Assembly: GCA_963965975.1 (NCBI GenBank)
Contig: OZ014411.1
Location: forward strand, 18,752,446-18,816,445
Length of the DNA: 64,000 nt
From: Xestospongia bergquistia
Lineage: Eukaryota; Porifera; Demospongiae; Haplosclerida; Petrosiidae
Direction of reading: 5' to 3'
Shown here in pieces: positions 34,410 through 45,775 of the stretch; positions within the stretch are counted from its first letter, which is position 1; every line of letters begins with the position of its first letter. Under the pieces are notes generated by a model. That model was not told where the DNA came from and ran no database searches. It saw nothing but the letters and a program-made list of their open reading frames with translations. A program made the translations under genes and the position numbers.

Positions 34410-37033
34410 CATAGACTACGTAACTGGGATTGGAAACGGATCATGTGATCCCATAGAAGTGAATGAACATTCGAAAACGCACTCCGTGTCTAAAAACATC
34501 AATTAATTTTTATTACCTTACATTGTGACATAGACACACTCTTACCTCTATTGTATTAATCTATAAAGACATTAAGGTGATTTTTATTTATCAACATATT
34601 GTCTATATATTTTTCTTTATATTCTAATATTAAAAATAGTCAATAATACAGAGATTCATTTTTAAATTACTTATTTTACGATGAAAATGGCACTAAAAAT
34701 ACTTTTGTCGCTCTTTGTTCTTATAGCAATGTTACTAATAAAAGATTTAGGACTAATTATTTAGAACAAATAAGAACACATTGGTTTAGACTGTTGTTAT
34801 GTTAGTAAAGTCGTGCTATTCTAATGGAAAACACTAAAACAATATATGATATAGGTCCACTTTTGGGACTATAGCCATCTTTTAAAGCTACGTAGACATA
34901 AATTACAACTTGTCATCTAAAGACAAAAGATTTCTGTGTTGGTTTAGCTTGTTATTATTTACTTTGACAATCTCCTATCATAGTTATACAAGATACAAAA
35001 TACACGTACATATTCAGTGCAAAAATTAAGTATAGTGCACTTAAATAGTTATTAATAATTAATTTCCTTTCAGATGGGTATGAGAAAAGTCAGACTGTAG
35101 TATAGAAAGCACAGGTCAATACCCAGGTCTTTAATTGTATCTCTTCCAAAGTCAATTTATATTCACGCTCATTTTCCTTCATTGCCTGTGCTAAGAGAGA
35201 GATTCCATTCCTTGGGATTATTACCTAAAGGTTCATTGAGTATAGCCATGTTATCACACAATTTTACTCACCTTATGTTATACTATAGCATGGCTAGACA
35301 TTGATGATGACATATCAAACACTATCAATTTCCGCAAACTTTTCAATACTGAACGCAACATCTTTATATCACTCTATAATGGCGGTACATGGAAGCTCAC
35401 TTTACATAACACCCCTATCAAATGTTCACTTCTGAATCATATCCCTACACAAATAAAGTCTTTATCTGAGGTTTTAGCAATCATCGATGCAGTAGATACC
35501 AGTCATTTTTGTTTTGGCAATTCAGAAGTTACATTTTGTGATGTGCAAACATTATCAGGTTAGTACCGCCTGTAAAATAATTCTACGTAAATTGTTTTTA
35601 GATGCCTATGTACTTGATTCCACTACATTAGAAATAAGCACAGTATGTCACAAGAATTGTGAATTACTAGTTGATCGTTCTGTAAAACGATGTAACTACT
35701 GTACCAAATATCGTGACGTTTTATAAAAAACCATTTATCGACATAGTAACCCTATTAGTAATCATGTAACATCTCCATGAAGTCATGCAAATTATAGATA
35801 CTTATTACCAAATCAATTAAAGCAAAGATTACACAATATGCACAACACTGTCTGTACCATCAAAGCTAAATTGACTCGTTTACTGATGATTAAGCAGTCT
35901 CTTGTTTATAATGGAGTCGAACTTGATGTAGTTAATCACAATGATTTAGTTAATGTAATGTCAAGTTATAACAAACAAATACATGATACTCATCCAAAAG
36001 ACTCCTTTCAAAGAATATTTTGGGAACAACAACAAAAAGCAGCATCCTTTTCAGACCCAAAGTCAATGAGGTGGCACCCACTAATCATTAAATGGTGTCT
36101 TTACTTATACCATATTCAAGCGGAGCATATGAAACTTTTAGGACATCTGGAATGTTAAGGCTCCCTTCGCAACGCACATTAAGAGATTATACTCATTACA
36201 TCAAAGCATCCTGCAGGTTTTCAAATGAAGTTGACAATGATTTACTTCGAGCTGCAGATTACTATAACCTTGAGGAGTGGGAAAAATGTGTGGGTATATT
36301 AATAGATGAAATGCATATCAAAGAAGACTTAGTGTATGATAAACATACTGGAGCTTTAATTGGTTTTATATCTCTTGGTGATGTTAATGATCAATTATTG
36401 AAGGTAATTAGAATAGCTGTGTCTTATTTGTAATATTTAGAACATTAACTATAAGTATAATATTATGTACGATTATGTAGTTTGAAAGGTCATTAGATGA
36501 GTCTAATGTCAGCCCGTCTCCACCTTTGGCAAACTCCATGTATGTATTAATGGTGAGAGGCCTTTTCACATCTCTCCAGTACCCTTATGTTCAACTTGTC
36601 TGTAAGGATTTAACTGGTAAGTCAGTTATACAAAAATTTAAATAATAATTAACCAATGCAATTCTAATGTTTGCAAGGTGAGCTACTCTTTCAACCATTT
36701 TGGGAAGCTGTATTCAGATTAGAAAGATGTGATTTTAAAGTCCTGTCAGCCACTTTTGATGGAGCATCTATAAATCGTAAACTAATTAAATTACACGGAT
36801 TAGGCTCAAAAGACATTTTGCACAAAGTTCAGAATCTTTATTCTGCAGACAATTTCTCTAAGATGAGAGTGGATTTAGCTGCTCAGGTATAACATGTTTA
36901 AAAATCATGCATCCATGTACATGTAGCCATAGTTTACGCGGATTTTTATGCTTGTCAGGTGGAGATGGACAAGGAGTGTACCGGAAGTGCGTGGGCGTTT
37001 CCAATCCTGGTTACATAGTCTATACTATCTATG
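34410..37033 (+). mobile_element. P-element-like DNA transposon, 2.6 kb, decayed
   Basis: The left end CATAGACTACGTAACTGG and the following GATTGGAAACG match the reverse complement of 36,988-37,020 with a few mismatches. The right end carries an extra ~9 bp (CATAGATAG). ACCCCAC flanks both sides (34,403-34,409 and 37,034-37,040), one base short of the 8 bp normal for P elements, probably through later mutation. Inside are four exons of a P/THAP9-type transposase. The gene stops short of the C-terminal third, and the last 150 bp are only the right end. Confidence 0.82.
35289..36886 (+). pseudogene. P-element/THAP9-type transposase, truncated and broken
   Basis: Exons 35,289-35,558, 35,602-36,413, 36,481-36,616 and 36,678-36,886 join in phase through introns of 43-67 bp. 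Key segments: WLDIDDDISNTINFRKLF; CHKNCELLVDRSVKRCNYC; DSFQRIFWEQQQKAAS; RWHPLIIKWCLYLYH; SGAYETFRTSG; LPSQRTLRDYTHYI; ILIDEMHIKEDLVYDKHTG; MYVLMVRGLFTSLQYPYVQ; and LLFQPFWEAVFRLERC. These match the central part of P-type transposases, including the first catalytic Asp in DEMHI. Exon 2 has two in-frame stops (after KYRDVL, and after VTSP) and a one-base frame change after WCLYLYH. No THAP finger is visible upstream, and the region after DLAAQ, with the DPPHL segment and last catalytic residue, is missing. Confidence 0.85.
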
Positions 37034-37090
37034 ACCCCACTAATCAGACTTCATCTGCCACACCCACCGACTATTTTAATTGTAGCTTAC

Positions 37091-37345
37091 TTTGACCACA
37101 CCTCATATTTCAATTATTCCTAGATCAGCCTAGAATATAAGCCTGACTACACACACAAATATTACAGCAGACACACCTACCAACAATTGGGTGTGGCATA
37201 TTCTGAACACACCTCATATTTCAATTAATCTAGGTCAGAACTACACATACTTATAGACACCCCTACCAACTATTGGGTGTGGCTTATTTTCACCACACCT
37301 CATATTTTTATTAATGCTCTAAGTCAGCCCAGAATAGCCTTGGCG
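37091..37345. repeat. ~100-bp tandem repeat, about 2.5 copies
   Basis: Units hold CACACCTCATATTTCAATTA, then CTAGRTCAG, then CTACCAACWATTGGGTGTGG. They start directly outside the P-like element. Confidence 0.82.
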
Positions 37346-37473
37346 TGTTTGGGGGTGGAAACAAGACAACTAATTAGTTGCTTGTGACTTCCTCAGCCTT
37401 CTCCTGGATTATATACTCACCTTTTTCCCTTACTCTAGAAGGTATAATTGTATTTTACTTTAATTACAAATAC

Positions 37474-38388
37474 ATACTACCAAATCTATGACTGTCAAAT
37501 GTACCACTCTCAAATGATATACTACCAACAACTACACTTTATGACCTTGTGTAAAATACTAGTGAACTTACACCCTCAGTGTGGAGATAGAAGAGTGTCT
37601 TGAGAGAGCAACCCCCAACCTAAAAATCTGTAGAAAAAAGTTGAAAAAAGAAGAAAAAATATGAAATAATATATAATAAAAATTATAAAATAAAGCATAC
37701 ATTATTGTTACCTCCAACTTACAACCACACCTAGATACTGGACTCCAACGATGCTATAAAAAGAAACAGAAATAAGAAATAATAATGTGCTATAAACTAC
37801 TAAGTCAACATAATACACATCACAAACTTACACCCTGAGATGGAGAGATGTGTCTTGAGGCAGCAACCCCCAAACCTAAAGATCTGTAGAAAAAGAATTA
37901 AGAAAAAAGAAAAAAAATGAAATAATATATAATAAAAATTATAAAATAAAGCATACATTATTGTTACCTCCAACTTACAACCACACCTAGATCCTGGACT
38001 CCAACGATGCTATAAAAAGAAACAGAAATAAGAAATAATAATGTGCTATAAACTACTAAGTCAACATAATACACATTACAAACTTACACCCTGAGATGGA
38101 GAGATGTGTCTTGAGGCAGCAACCCCCAAACCTAAAGATCTGTAGAAAAAGAATTAAGAAAAGAAGAAAAAATATGAAATAATATATAATAAAAATTATA
38201 AAATAAAGCATACATTATTGTTACCTCCAACTTACTACCACCACACCTAGATTCAGGACTCCAACGATGCTACATAAAGAAAGAAGAATAAAAAGTAATT
38301 ATGTAATAAAGGCTAACATTACATTACAGTATATTGACAGTATATCATTTGAGAGTGGTACATTTGACAGTTGTACATTTGGCAGTAT
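37474..38388. mobile_element. Non-autonomous element, 915 bp, with 50-bp inverted ends
   Basis: 37,474-37,523 is the reverse complement of 38,339-38,388 with four mismatches (shared core CAAATGTACCACTCTCAAAT). The interior is mostly three copies of a ~257-bp unit starting at 37,566, 37,826 and 38,082. No clear target duplication was seen, so the superfamily cannot be named. It is likely a MITE-like DNA element whose interior expanded in tandem. Confidence 0.68.
37566..38330. repeat. ~257-bp tandem repeat, three copies
   Basis: Each unit runs from ACTTACACCCT through CAACCCCCAAACCTAAAGAT to a CTCCAACGATGCTA segment. On the minus strand each unit has two exon-like islands with AG/GT ends. One of 42 or 45 bp is open in all three units (HRWSPGSRCGCKLE and variants); the second does not keep a frame. 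The islands may be chance splice-like signals. Confidence 0.85.
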
Positions 38389-38663
38389 CACAAAATAAAA
38401 GTTACTGAAGTGCTCTTAACAGTTTTACTAACAAATAAGAAACTTACAGTTTATGAAGTCTTTAACCTGTGTGTGAATCAAACATAAAAGGTACAATGTT
38501 ATGTTATACAGTGTTGTGATTTCACTAACAGAATAAACTATATGTACCTGTAGTAATCATTAATAACAAACTGTCCAGATTGTTTCACTAGTACATACAT
38601 AGACACAACATAAACTGCCTACAGAATAAAAAATTATATCATCAGTGATTATAATTGTGTATG
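38389..38663. other. AT-rich sequence, no gene seen
   Basis: Lies between the 915-bp element and the left edge of copy C. Confidence 0.5.
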
Positions 38664-38929
38664 ATTAATACCCCAGACTCATCAACCACACATTACGATG
38701 TCCATATGCACAACTCACAAACTGATCCCTGACCATACTCAACATACAAAGACTGTCCACCTCAAGAACCAAGATACAGAGCCACAATCAGCAATGTTCA
38801 ATATTTTTCCAGGTCCATAAACAATTATTGATGTCCACACAGTGTTTGTAGTAGATAAATCAATTAGAGGAGACCAAAACAGTTTATAATTGTACCATAT
38901 ATAGTGTAACCATTAATATACAACCATTA

Positions 38930-39040
38930 TCTCCATCACCACTTCAATCATCATCGTCACCAACATCTTCATCATCATCTCCATCACCATCTCCTTCATC
39001 ATCTCATTCATCATCTCATTCATCATCTCCACCCTCTCCA
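38930..39040. repeat. ATCTCC/ATCACC hexanucleotide microsatellite
   Basis: Interrupted CATCTCCATCACC and TCATTCATCATCTC motifs. On the minus strand they read as Gly/Asp-rich codons. Counterpart at 54,848-54,945. Confidence 0.8.
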
Positions 39041-39167
39041 GCAGTTGAAGTACACTCAACTTGAACATCACTACAGAATGAAAACTTAAATAGAATTAAC
39101 AAAAGGTATGTAAAAATCAATCTTACATAGAGTGGTTGTTAGAGGACATCACTGGATCATCTCCATT
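39016..39167 (-). CDS. Candidate last two exons of an unidentified minus-strand gene (copy C)
   Basis: Exon 39,127-39,167 reads NGDDPVMSSNNHS and ends AT before GTAAGATTG. A 56-bp intron with a TTCATTCTGTAG acceptor follows, then exon 39,016-39,070, which completes the split codon and reads DVQVECTSTAGEGGDDE and a stop. Splice sites and phase agree. In copy D the acceptor reads TGTAT instead of TGTAG, so the same splice cannot be used there. Upstream exons are not resolved. Several further copies of the 41-bp exon lie directly upstream. No family is recognised. Confidence 0.35.
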
Positions 39168-39345
39168 CTAAAGTTACATAGAGTGGTTATTAGAGAACAT
39201 CACTGCATCATCTCCAGTCTAGTCATCAAAAGTCAAATAGAGTGGTTATTAGAGGACATCACTGCATCATCTCCAGTCTAGTCATCAAAAGTCACAGAGT
39301 GGTTGTTAGAGAACATCATTGCATCATCTCCAGTCTAGTCATCAA
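39121..39345. repeat. ~60-bp tandem repeat overlapping a mini-exon, four copies
   Basis: Units of AGAGTGGTTATTAGAGAACA followed by TCACTGCATCATCTCCAGTC. On the minus strand each codes the same peptide type (TGDDAVMFSNNHS), but only the unit nearest the 3' end has a GTAAG donor. Confidence 0.85.
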
Positions 39346-40215
39346 AGTATCACTAGAGAATTAAAGGAAATAGTTTAGTACGTGGTTGTTAAGTTAATGA
39401 TGAACCATACACCTATATAATACCAAAGTCCATCTAAAAATTATAAAAAATACCTTACATTAGTCATCAGTTAATGTACATAACATTTCTATCCTATTAC
39501 AGAACATTGAGGTTCATTTAGTAGACATTGTACTATTTAATAATTCAACTTACAGTAGGTATATTAACATATGTTATCAGATCCTCTCTTACTAGTTTGT
39601 TGATAGACCTATTAAATGTAACAGAATTTGTTTTCTTCTAACATTATAGTTACTATACAACTCACAACCATTAGAACATTATATCATTACACTACAGTAC
39701 AAGTAGTTAGTAAATTAGTAATTTAATAATAGATATGACTTACATATATAGTATATCATAGGACTATACTAGATCTAGATCATCACATGTTGATGTAGAA
39801 TAAATTACTATTATAATAGAAGAGAATAAATAGTAAAAACAATTATTTAATAAGTGTTTCTATTAACTTACTAGAAGAAAAACACTCATCTCTAATAGAT
39901 CAGTAAACAGACCTATTCTATCCTAAAAGTAGGTATTATTTAAATTGAGTTTATAACTCTCAATTAGTTGATGATCATCTCCACTAGAAAACATAAAATT
40001 AAAAGTAGTTATTATAACAGAGCAGCAATAATAATAATTATTATAAATTGACAAGATTCTGTTGTATATTAAAATTATTTAATAATTATAGTGTACAACA
40101 CTCCATGTCAGTTACTAGAGATAAAGAGAAGAGTTTAGATTTCATGGACATCTGCTATAAAACCTAACCTTCAAATCCTCCAGGCCGATACAAACCATAA
40201 ATGAAAACTTACCAA
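39346..40215. other. AT-rich sequence shared by copies C, E and D
   Basis: Matches 48,400-49,197 and 55,265-56,200. It contains the empty LTR-element target site TCAGT at 40,108-40,112. No gene is supported. Confidence 0.6.
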
Positions 40216-40915
40216 AAGCCCTGATGCCAATGAACAGGACACAAAAAATTCTAGATGCCATACTGAAGTAAATTTTTAGATGCCAGTAAAAAATACTGTA
40301 GTAAATGTTTAGATGCCAATAAAAAATACTGTAGTGAATTTTTAGATGCCAGCAAAAATACTGTAGTAAATTTTTAGATGCCAGTAAAAAAATTGAAGTA
40401 AATTTTTAGATGCCAGTAAAAACTACTGAAGTAAAATTTTAGATGCCAGTAAATAATGCTGAAGTAAAATTTTAGATGTCAGTAAGAGCACTGGAGTCAG
40501 TAAAAGAACTGAAGTAAAATTATAGAAGTCAGTAAAAGAACTAAAATAAAATTTTAGACGCTAGTAAGAGAACTGGAGTCAATAAAAGAACTGGAGTAAA
40601 ATTATAGATGTCAGTAAAAGAACTAAAGTAAAATTATAGATGTCAGTAAGACAACTGGAACAATATTACAGATGTCAGTAAAAGAAGTAAAATAGAGCTG
40701 GAGTAAAATTATAGATGCCAGTAAAAGAACTGAAGTAAAATTTTAGATGTCAGTAAGAGAACTGGAGTATAAAGATGTCAGTAAAAAAATGGAGTAAAAT
40801 TATAGCTGTCAGTAAGAGAACTGGAATAATATTACAGATGTCAGTAAAAGAAGTTAAGTAAAATTTAGATGCCTGTAAAAGAACTGGAGTAAAATTATAG
40901 ACGCCAGTAATGATA
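40216..40915. repeat. ~33-36-bp minisatellite (copy C)
   Basis: Units of TTTTAGATGCCAGTAAAA plus AACTGAAGTAAAA or AATACTGTAGTAAA. The left half carries the TACTGTAGTAA form and the right half the AACTGGAGTAAAATTATAG form. The counterpart in D is 56,200-56,995. Confidence 0.9.
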
Positions 40916-41499
40916 CTGATGAAAGCATTATCTAGTAGAAGACCTATTTGACAATGTTGAATATGTAGGAATAATATACAACAAACAAAACAAGATGATA
41001 ACAACAAGAATAGTAAGAGGAAGAGGAAGTATTACAGTACATGAAGTCTGTGGGTCATACACTACAAGACAGAATTTATGCAAGATACTACAGAATTTTT
41101 AAGTAAGATATATCAAGAAAATAATAGAACATCTTTAGTCTACAAAAGTACTGAAAAACTAAAGAAAGTAGGGTACAGACAATAACATAACATAATACAA
41201 AGTCTTATAAAACAGCTCCAGGAGATGGATGTTAAAGATAACATAGAGTTCTAAACAAAATGTCAGATCAAGTATAAGAGTGCTAACAGTCACAGGAGAG
41301 ATATTAACACAAGATTGAACTTTATAATAATAACTCAAGAGTTATAACAGTCACAGTAGATGCATGCAACAAGAGATCAACACAGGAGCTACATTGAACA
41401 GTAAGTAACATGAACCAAATTAGATTCTACCAGTATAATTGTAGACACTAGTAGATTTAGTGTGAACAGGAGATTTACAAAAGTATTATAGTTTTAGTG
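40916..41499. other. AT-rich sequence, no gene seen
   Basis: Closely matched in copy D (56,996-57,570). Confidence 0.5.
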
Positions 41500-42370
41500 T
41501 ACAAGGTCACAAAAGGTTATACATCATTGTGTATAAATAATTATGTCAAATGTTAGCAGTGTATGTATTATGATTCAGGGCTAGGTTACAGGAGGTTGTT
41601 GGTGTTGACACATTTGTACATATTAAATTGAAATAATAGGACATTATATGGTTGTACAACAAGACATTCATACATGTATATGTCAGAGGGTGAGTTTATA
41701 CCATATTGTAAGGACATTACAAGATAAGAACATGTCACAGGACTAAGTTGCATCATAAGGGTAACAAAGGTTTATGCATGCATGTCACAGGACTAGGTTG
41801 TATCATAGGACATAATGTGGTACGAGTAAGAAGATATTTGTGCATAAATATGTCAAAAGATTTGCATATGTGTGTGTCACAGGACTAGGTTGTATCATAG
41901 GACATAATGTGGGTATGAGTAACCAAGATATTTATGTATAAATATGTCAAAATGTTTGTGTACACACATGTCACAGGACTAGGTTACATAGGTTGTATGA
42001 GGTTTGTATACATGTATGTCACAGGGCTAGGTTGCATTGTAATACAAGAGGTTGGGTATTAAAACATTTGTATGTACTGGGTTGTATAATGGGATATTAT
42101 GTGGTATGGGTAATTAAACATTCAAACATGTACATGTCAGAGACAAGGTTATTGATATTGTAAGAGACACAGAACTAGTTTGTATCATAGGATATAATCT
42201 GGTATGAGTAACAAAGCATTTATGTATGATTATGTCAAAAGTTTTATATATGAACATGTCATAGAACTAGGTTATATCATAGGACACAATGTGGTATGTG
42301 AAACAAAACATTTGTGTATGAATATGTCAAAAGTTTGTATACGGACATGTCACAGGACTAGGTTTATTAC
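41500..42370. repeat. ~85-110-bp tandem repeat (copy C)
   Basis: Degenerate units with CATGTCACAGGACTAGGTT, ATCATAGGACATAATGTGG and AATATGTCAAAA. The counterpart in D is 57,590-58,745, where block order and number differ. Confidence 0.85.
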
Positions 42371-42516
42371 CATAAATTAAAAGAAAGGAGGTTACAAGTT
42401 TGTCTGAATGTACATGTTATAGGACTTAAAAGAAGTTGGGATATCTAGATGTCATACTGTTATAGGATTACCAAAAGGTGTGTGTATGTAAATGGATTAA
42501 CATAGGATAAGCCACA

Positions 42517-43130
42517 TACATGCTATGTTGATCACAAGAGTTATAACACCTGCTTTATATAACACAACAATAGATAGTACAATGCTCACTGAACACAACA
42601 AGACTTGGATCATTAGACCATGCAATGATTTAGTTTCTATGTGATATGATGGTACAATATAAGACCAAAGTGACATGACATCTATAACTATGTAAAGTGT
42701 CTATCATAAGAATGTGTGATAGAAATTATTAATATGTAAATTTATAAGGTTACTTCGTCTCAAAAGCTACAATTATTAATACACACAGCACTTGTACTAC
42801 TCTAGTTATTCAGTTGACATGTATTACACATACATGTTATGTTGATCACAAGAGTTATAACACTTACTTTATATAACACAACAATAGATAGTACAGTGGT
42901 CACTGAACACAACAAGACTTGGATCGTTAGATGTAACAATGATTTAGTTTCTATGTGATATGATGGTACAATATAAGACCAAAGTGACAAGACATCTAAA
43001 ACTATGTGAAGTGTCTATCATAAAAATGTGTGATAGAAATTATTAATATGTTAATTTATAAGGTTACTTTTAGAAGTTGGTCTCGAAAGCTTAATACATG
43101 CAGGATTTGTACTACTCTAGTTATTCAGTC
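42517..43130. repeat. 313-bp direct duplication inside copy C
   Basis: TACATGCTATGTTGATCACA (42,517) and TACATGTTATGTTGATCACA (42,831) start two similar blocks. Copy D has one block (58,880-59,170). On the minus strand all three keep an open hydrophobic frame (SLWSYIVPSYHIETKSL, then IQVLLCSV and VLSIVVLYK), which could be a membrane-spanning exon or chance. Confidence 0.8.
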
Positions 43131-43690
43131 GACATGTATTACACCAAAACATTACAATAGTGTTGTGAGCATGTTCTAAAATTAGACTATTGGTCCCACA
43201 GAGTTCACGTACTTAGCAGGGAGGCTCCACTAATAATTATAGTTAACAAGATGACTTCTCATTAGCTAGGCTGTGGTTATAAGCTACAACCAAGAAGAAA
43301 GCTAGCCTGCAATATCGAAACTGCTGGTATGAGTAAACTTCATATTCTATCTAAGTGCTTATATATTCCAGGCTTCAAATCTGGTTCTTAATGTGAAATA
43401 CAGCTACTCGGCTTGTCATCTAGCTGCCCAGGACCTTCTAACTTAAAAGTTCCAAGCTTATTGTCAGCTGTAGCATTCATGAAAAGTTACTCAGTACACA
43501 CAACCTATCTGGGAGAGATTTCCACTAGCCACTTTCATAACATACTATAGAATTAGGCAGTGTCAACAGATCAAATGGTCTGAAGTCATAAGAAAGTAGC
43601 TAGAAAAGGCTATAGGTATGTGAAACAACAGCAACTGTCTGGGCCAAACAAAGCAATAAAATATCTGAATTAAGCTTTCCATATATACAC
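43131..43690. other. Non-repetitive sequence shared with D, no gene identified
   Basis: Counterpart of 59,171-59,870, where D carries an extra ~135 bp (about 59,585-59,725). Nothing coding stands out. Confidence 0.45.
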
Positions 43691-43922
43691 ATGGCATACG
43701 TTTACTCTGACCTGAATACTTTCACTGTTTGTGTATGTGCTGGAACAAAGCGTATTTTCTCTCGTTGCCCTCGAGTTGACTGTAACGTTTTTCTGCATTA
43801 GAGGTGAACAAGAATTGAAGAAAGGTACGTATTAGCTTGACTGTAGACAGCAGTACGTTTGTGCTCTTCTTCTTTAAAACATATCGGTCCTGCTGTAGCA
43901 CCGGTCCAACAGGCGTAGTCGT
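43690..43922 (-). pseudogene. Copy C version of the 60,105 gene start; both ATGs lost
   Basis: Aligns with 59,890-60,105. The frame PVGPVLQQDRYVLKKKS to NVLLSTVKLI, then EKRYSQLEGNERKYALFQ, is kept. The two Met codons at the start of D (MTM) both read ACG here. A stop follows HIHKQ where D continues RKYS. So C either uses another start or is dead. Confidence 0.4.
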
Positions 43923-43990
43923 CTTGCAGAAATGAGGCGGTCTACCTAATACATAGGACTAACATTGGCGTCATTTTAGCAGTTTGCTCA

Positions 43991-44006
43991 ACTGAGCATG
44001 CTCAGT
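43991..44006. promoter_or_regulatory. 16-bp palindrome, copy C
   Basis: ACTGAGCATGCTCAGT lies between the minus-strand segment ending at 43,922 and the candidate + strand first exon at 44,155. A second, half-lost copy (AACTGAGCATAGGG) follows at about 44,040. Confidence 0.45.
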
Positions 44007-44154
44007 TTACTAAAACTGGCGCCATTAAAGCAGTGTGTTAAACTGAGCATAGGGTACAGATAAGAATGCGTGATAAAATCATAGTAAAAATAAACTGACA
44101 TTAAAACACATATTCTATCTGTCAGTACGTTCTCTATTTATTTTGTTTGTAACA

Positions 44155-44186
44155 ATGCAAAGTGATGCTAATCCATTGAGAACTAG
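44155..44186 (+). other. Candidate first coding exon, + strand (copy C)
   Basis: ATG codes MQSDANPLRT and runs into an AG/GTATAA donor. Copy D (60,349-60,380) keeps the ATG, the length and the donor with three changed residues (MRSNANQLRT). The short length makes it uncertain. Confidence 0.3.
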
Positions 44187-44482
44187 GTATAATTTCATCA
44201 GTACAATATTGAACGCTAATGGATTATCGGATTTGTATATTCAAAATAATTATAAACTATGTAATGTAGATTCTGTTTGTGTTTGAATGGGCAGAGCAGT
44301 AGGATGTGAAGACAGAAGGGAAACTTCACTTGGATTGGTAGATACTTTGCATTTCTTTGTGACAATTTAGTGTTAATTACCACGATTATAATAATAATTG
44401 CAACAATATGCATCATGTACCTAATTTTTTATATAGTAAAAGTATTATTGAATTTAGCATATAGATCTGTTGAATATAGGTG

Positions 44483-44764
44483 CTATAGAAAGAAAGAATT
44501 ATAAGACAACCTTTTTATAGCCCTCAATTGCTGCACACAGTCAATATCTACCCATTCATATGGCATACAATGAGTAATTATATCGGAAGCCAATAAAAAA
44601 CATGAGATACCTTGAGCTTTCTGCTGTATGGCCGTATGGACACATCTATCATTGTAATTTGGGTCAAACAACTGGTATGTGTCACACATATCAGTTGTTG
44701 ATGATATAAGGATCATTACAGATCCAACGTTATCATATCCTCTGTTACTATATTCATTACTCAT
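44483..44764 (-). CDS. Unidentified open coding segment (copy C)
   Basis: From MSNEYSNRGYDNVGSVMILI through DMCDTYQLFDPNYNDRCVHT and AIQQKAQGISCFLLASDIIT to a stop at 44,483. A possible donor (CAAG/GTATCT in C, CAAG/GTACCT in D) after AIQQKAQ suggests the real exon may end at about 44,608. Copy D carries a stop in place of the Tyr after MCDT and has lost one base. I see no known domain; Cys and Asp/Asn are frequent. A decaying host gene is possible. Confidence 0.35.
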   Translation of the reverse strand: MSNEYSNRGYDNVGSVMILISSTTDMCDTYQLFDPNYNDRCVHTAIQQKAQGISCFLLASDIITHCMPYEWVDIDCVQQLRAIKRLSYNSFFL

Positions 44765-44859
44765 TATTCTGGTTGACAACCATCAGCTGAAATCCCAATT
44801 AATTCCACCATCTCTAACCACTTATATCACATATTTTATGTTATTTTTATTGGCATTAA

Positions 44860-45590
44860 TATAACAATCATAATCATATATAATTATATGATTAACTCAA
44901 AAGATCAATTCTGTTATTTATGTTTACATTAGTTACTTTAGCTACTTATGAAGTGGGAATTTTCACCTTATTTATGTACTTTCATTTTCATTTCTTTTTG
45001 ATGTACAGCATATCCAGCTGGACAAATGCCCACTTTTTTAAGTGCATGGATTAATAGATTTTCCATCACCCAACTACCACAAACTTATAATAATTATTAA
45101 TTATTAATATATTAAAAATAAAGCTCTTTTCCCCCTAACTTTCAATACAACATTTTTTAATTAGTTGGAATCTCTTCTGTAAATCGATGGAGACGTTTGA
45201 AGATATCTCTGATCACACCCAGGGATTCAGGAAGAGGGTATTGGTTTGTGCTGCTAATTGAACTGCAAACACCTGAAAGAGGAGATAAACTGTTCTAGTA
45301 GACTAATTCACTTGTCTAACCTTTTTTTTTCTAGCTGAGGTTGAGCCAGGAGTTCAGAGATAAAGTCCATCACAATATGCATTGATGGAACACCAGACAC
45401 CATTAATGGTAATAACTGTAGAGGATAGCCTTGAAAATTGATTAGTTTGGCCATACTGGGTTCACAAATTAAAACCTGTGATCATAATGACAAGATTATC
45501 ACTATCTCTCCAAACCTGATGAAGATATGAACAAACTAAACACTGAATTTCTCTCTCTTGCCCATTTAATTGTTGACCTAGAGTAACATG
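44860..45590. other. AT-rich sequence, no supported gene
   Basis: Shared with 61,030-62,240. Compared with D it has lost about 300 bp near 45,165 that hold coding-like sequence in D. Confidence 0.45.
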
Positions 45591-45609
45591 AGATGAATCA
45601 TTGGGGATT

Positions 45610-45775
45610 AGAATGACTACACTGAAAAGTAATGGTAGTATAGGAATGAGTAAGACTGGATTGTTTTGGAATAAAGAAATGGTATGGGATTGGAATGAAT
45701 GTTATGGGACTGAGACTGGATGGTATGGGAGTGAGGCTAACATAGTATGAAAATTTAGAACGGATGGTATAGGAC
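45610..45775. repeat. ~20-25-bp minisatellite (copy C)
   Basis: Units of GGGACTGAGACTGGATGGTAT / GGGATTGGAATGAATG type. Longer in copy D (62,255-62,550). Confidence 0.78.

Noticed and set aside
38664-38830. Possible beta-propeller-like minus-strand exon (VWTSIIVYGPGKILNIADC; in D, LVLEADSLCVLSMVRDQF)
   Set aside because: Frames differ between copies and are interrupted. The resemblance is too weak to name a family, though a decayed host exon remains possible.
40750-41007. 85-codon minus-strand hydrophobic frame at the end of the 33-36-bp minisatellite
   Set aside because: Mostly repeat-derived; copy D does not keep it.
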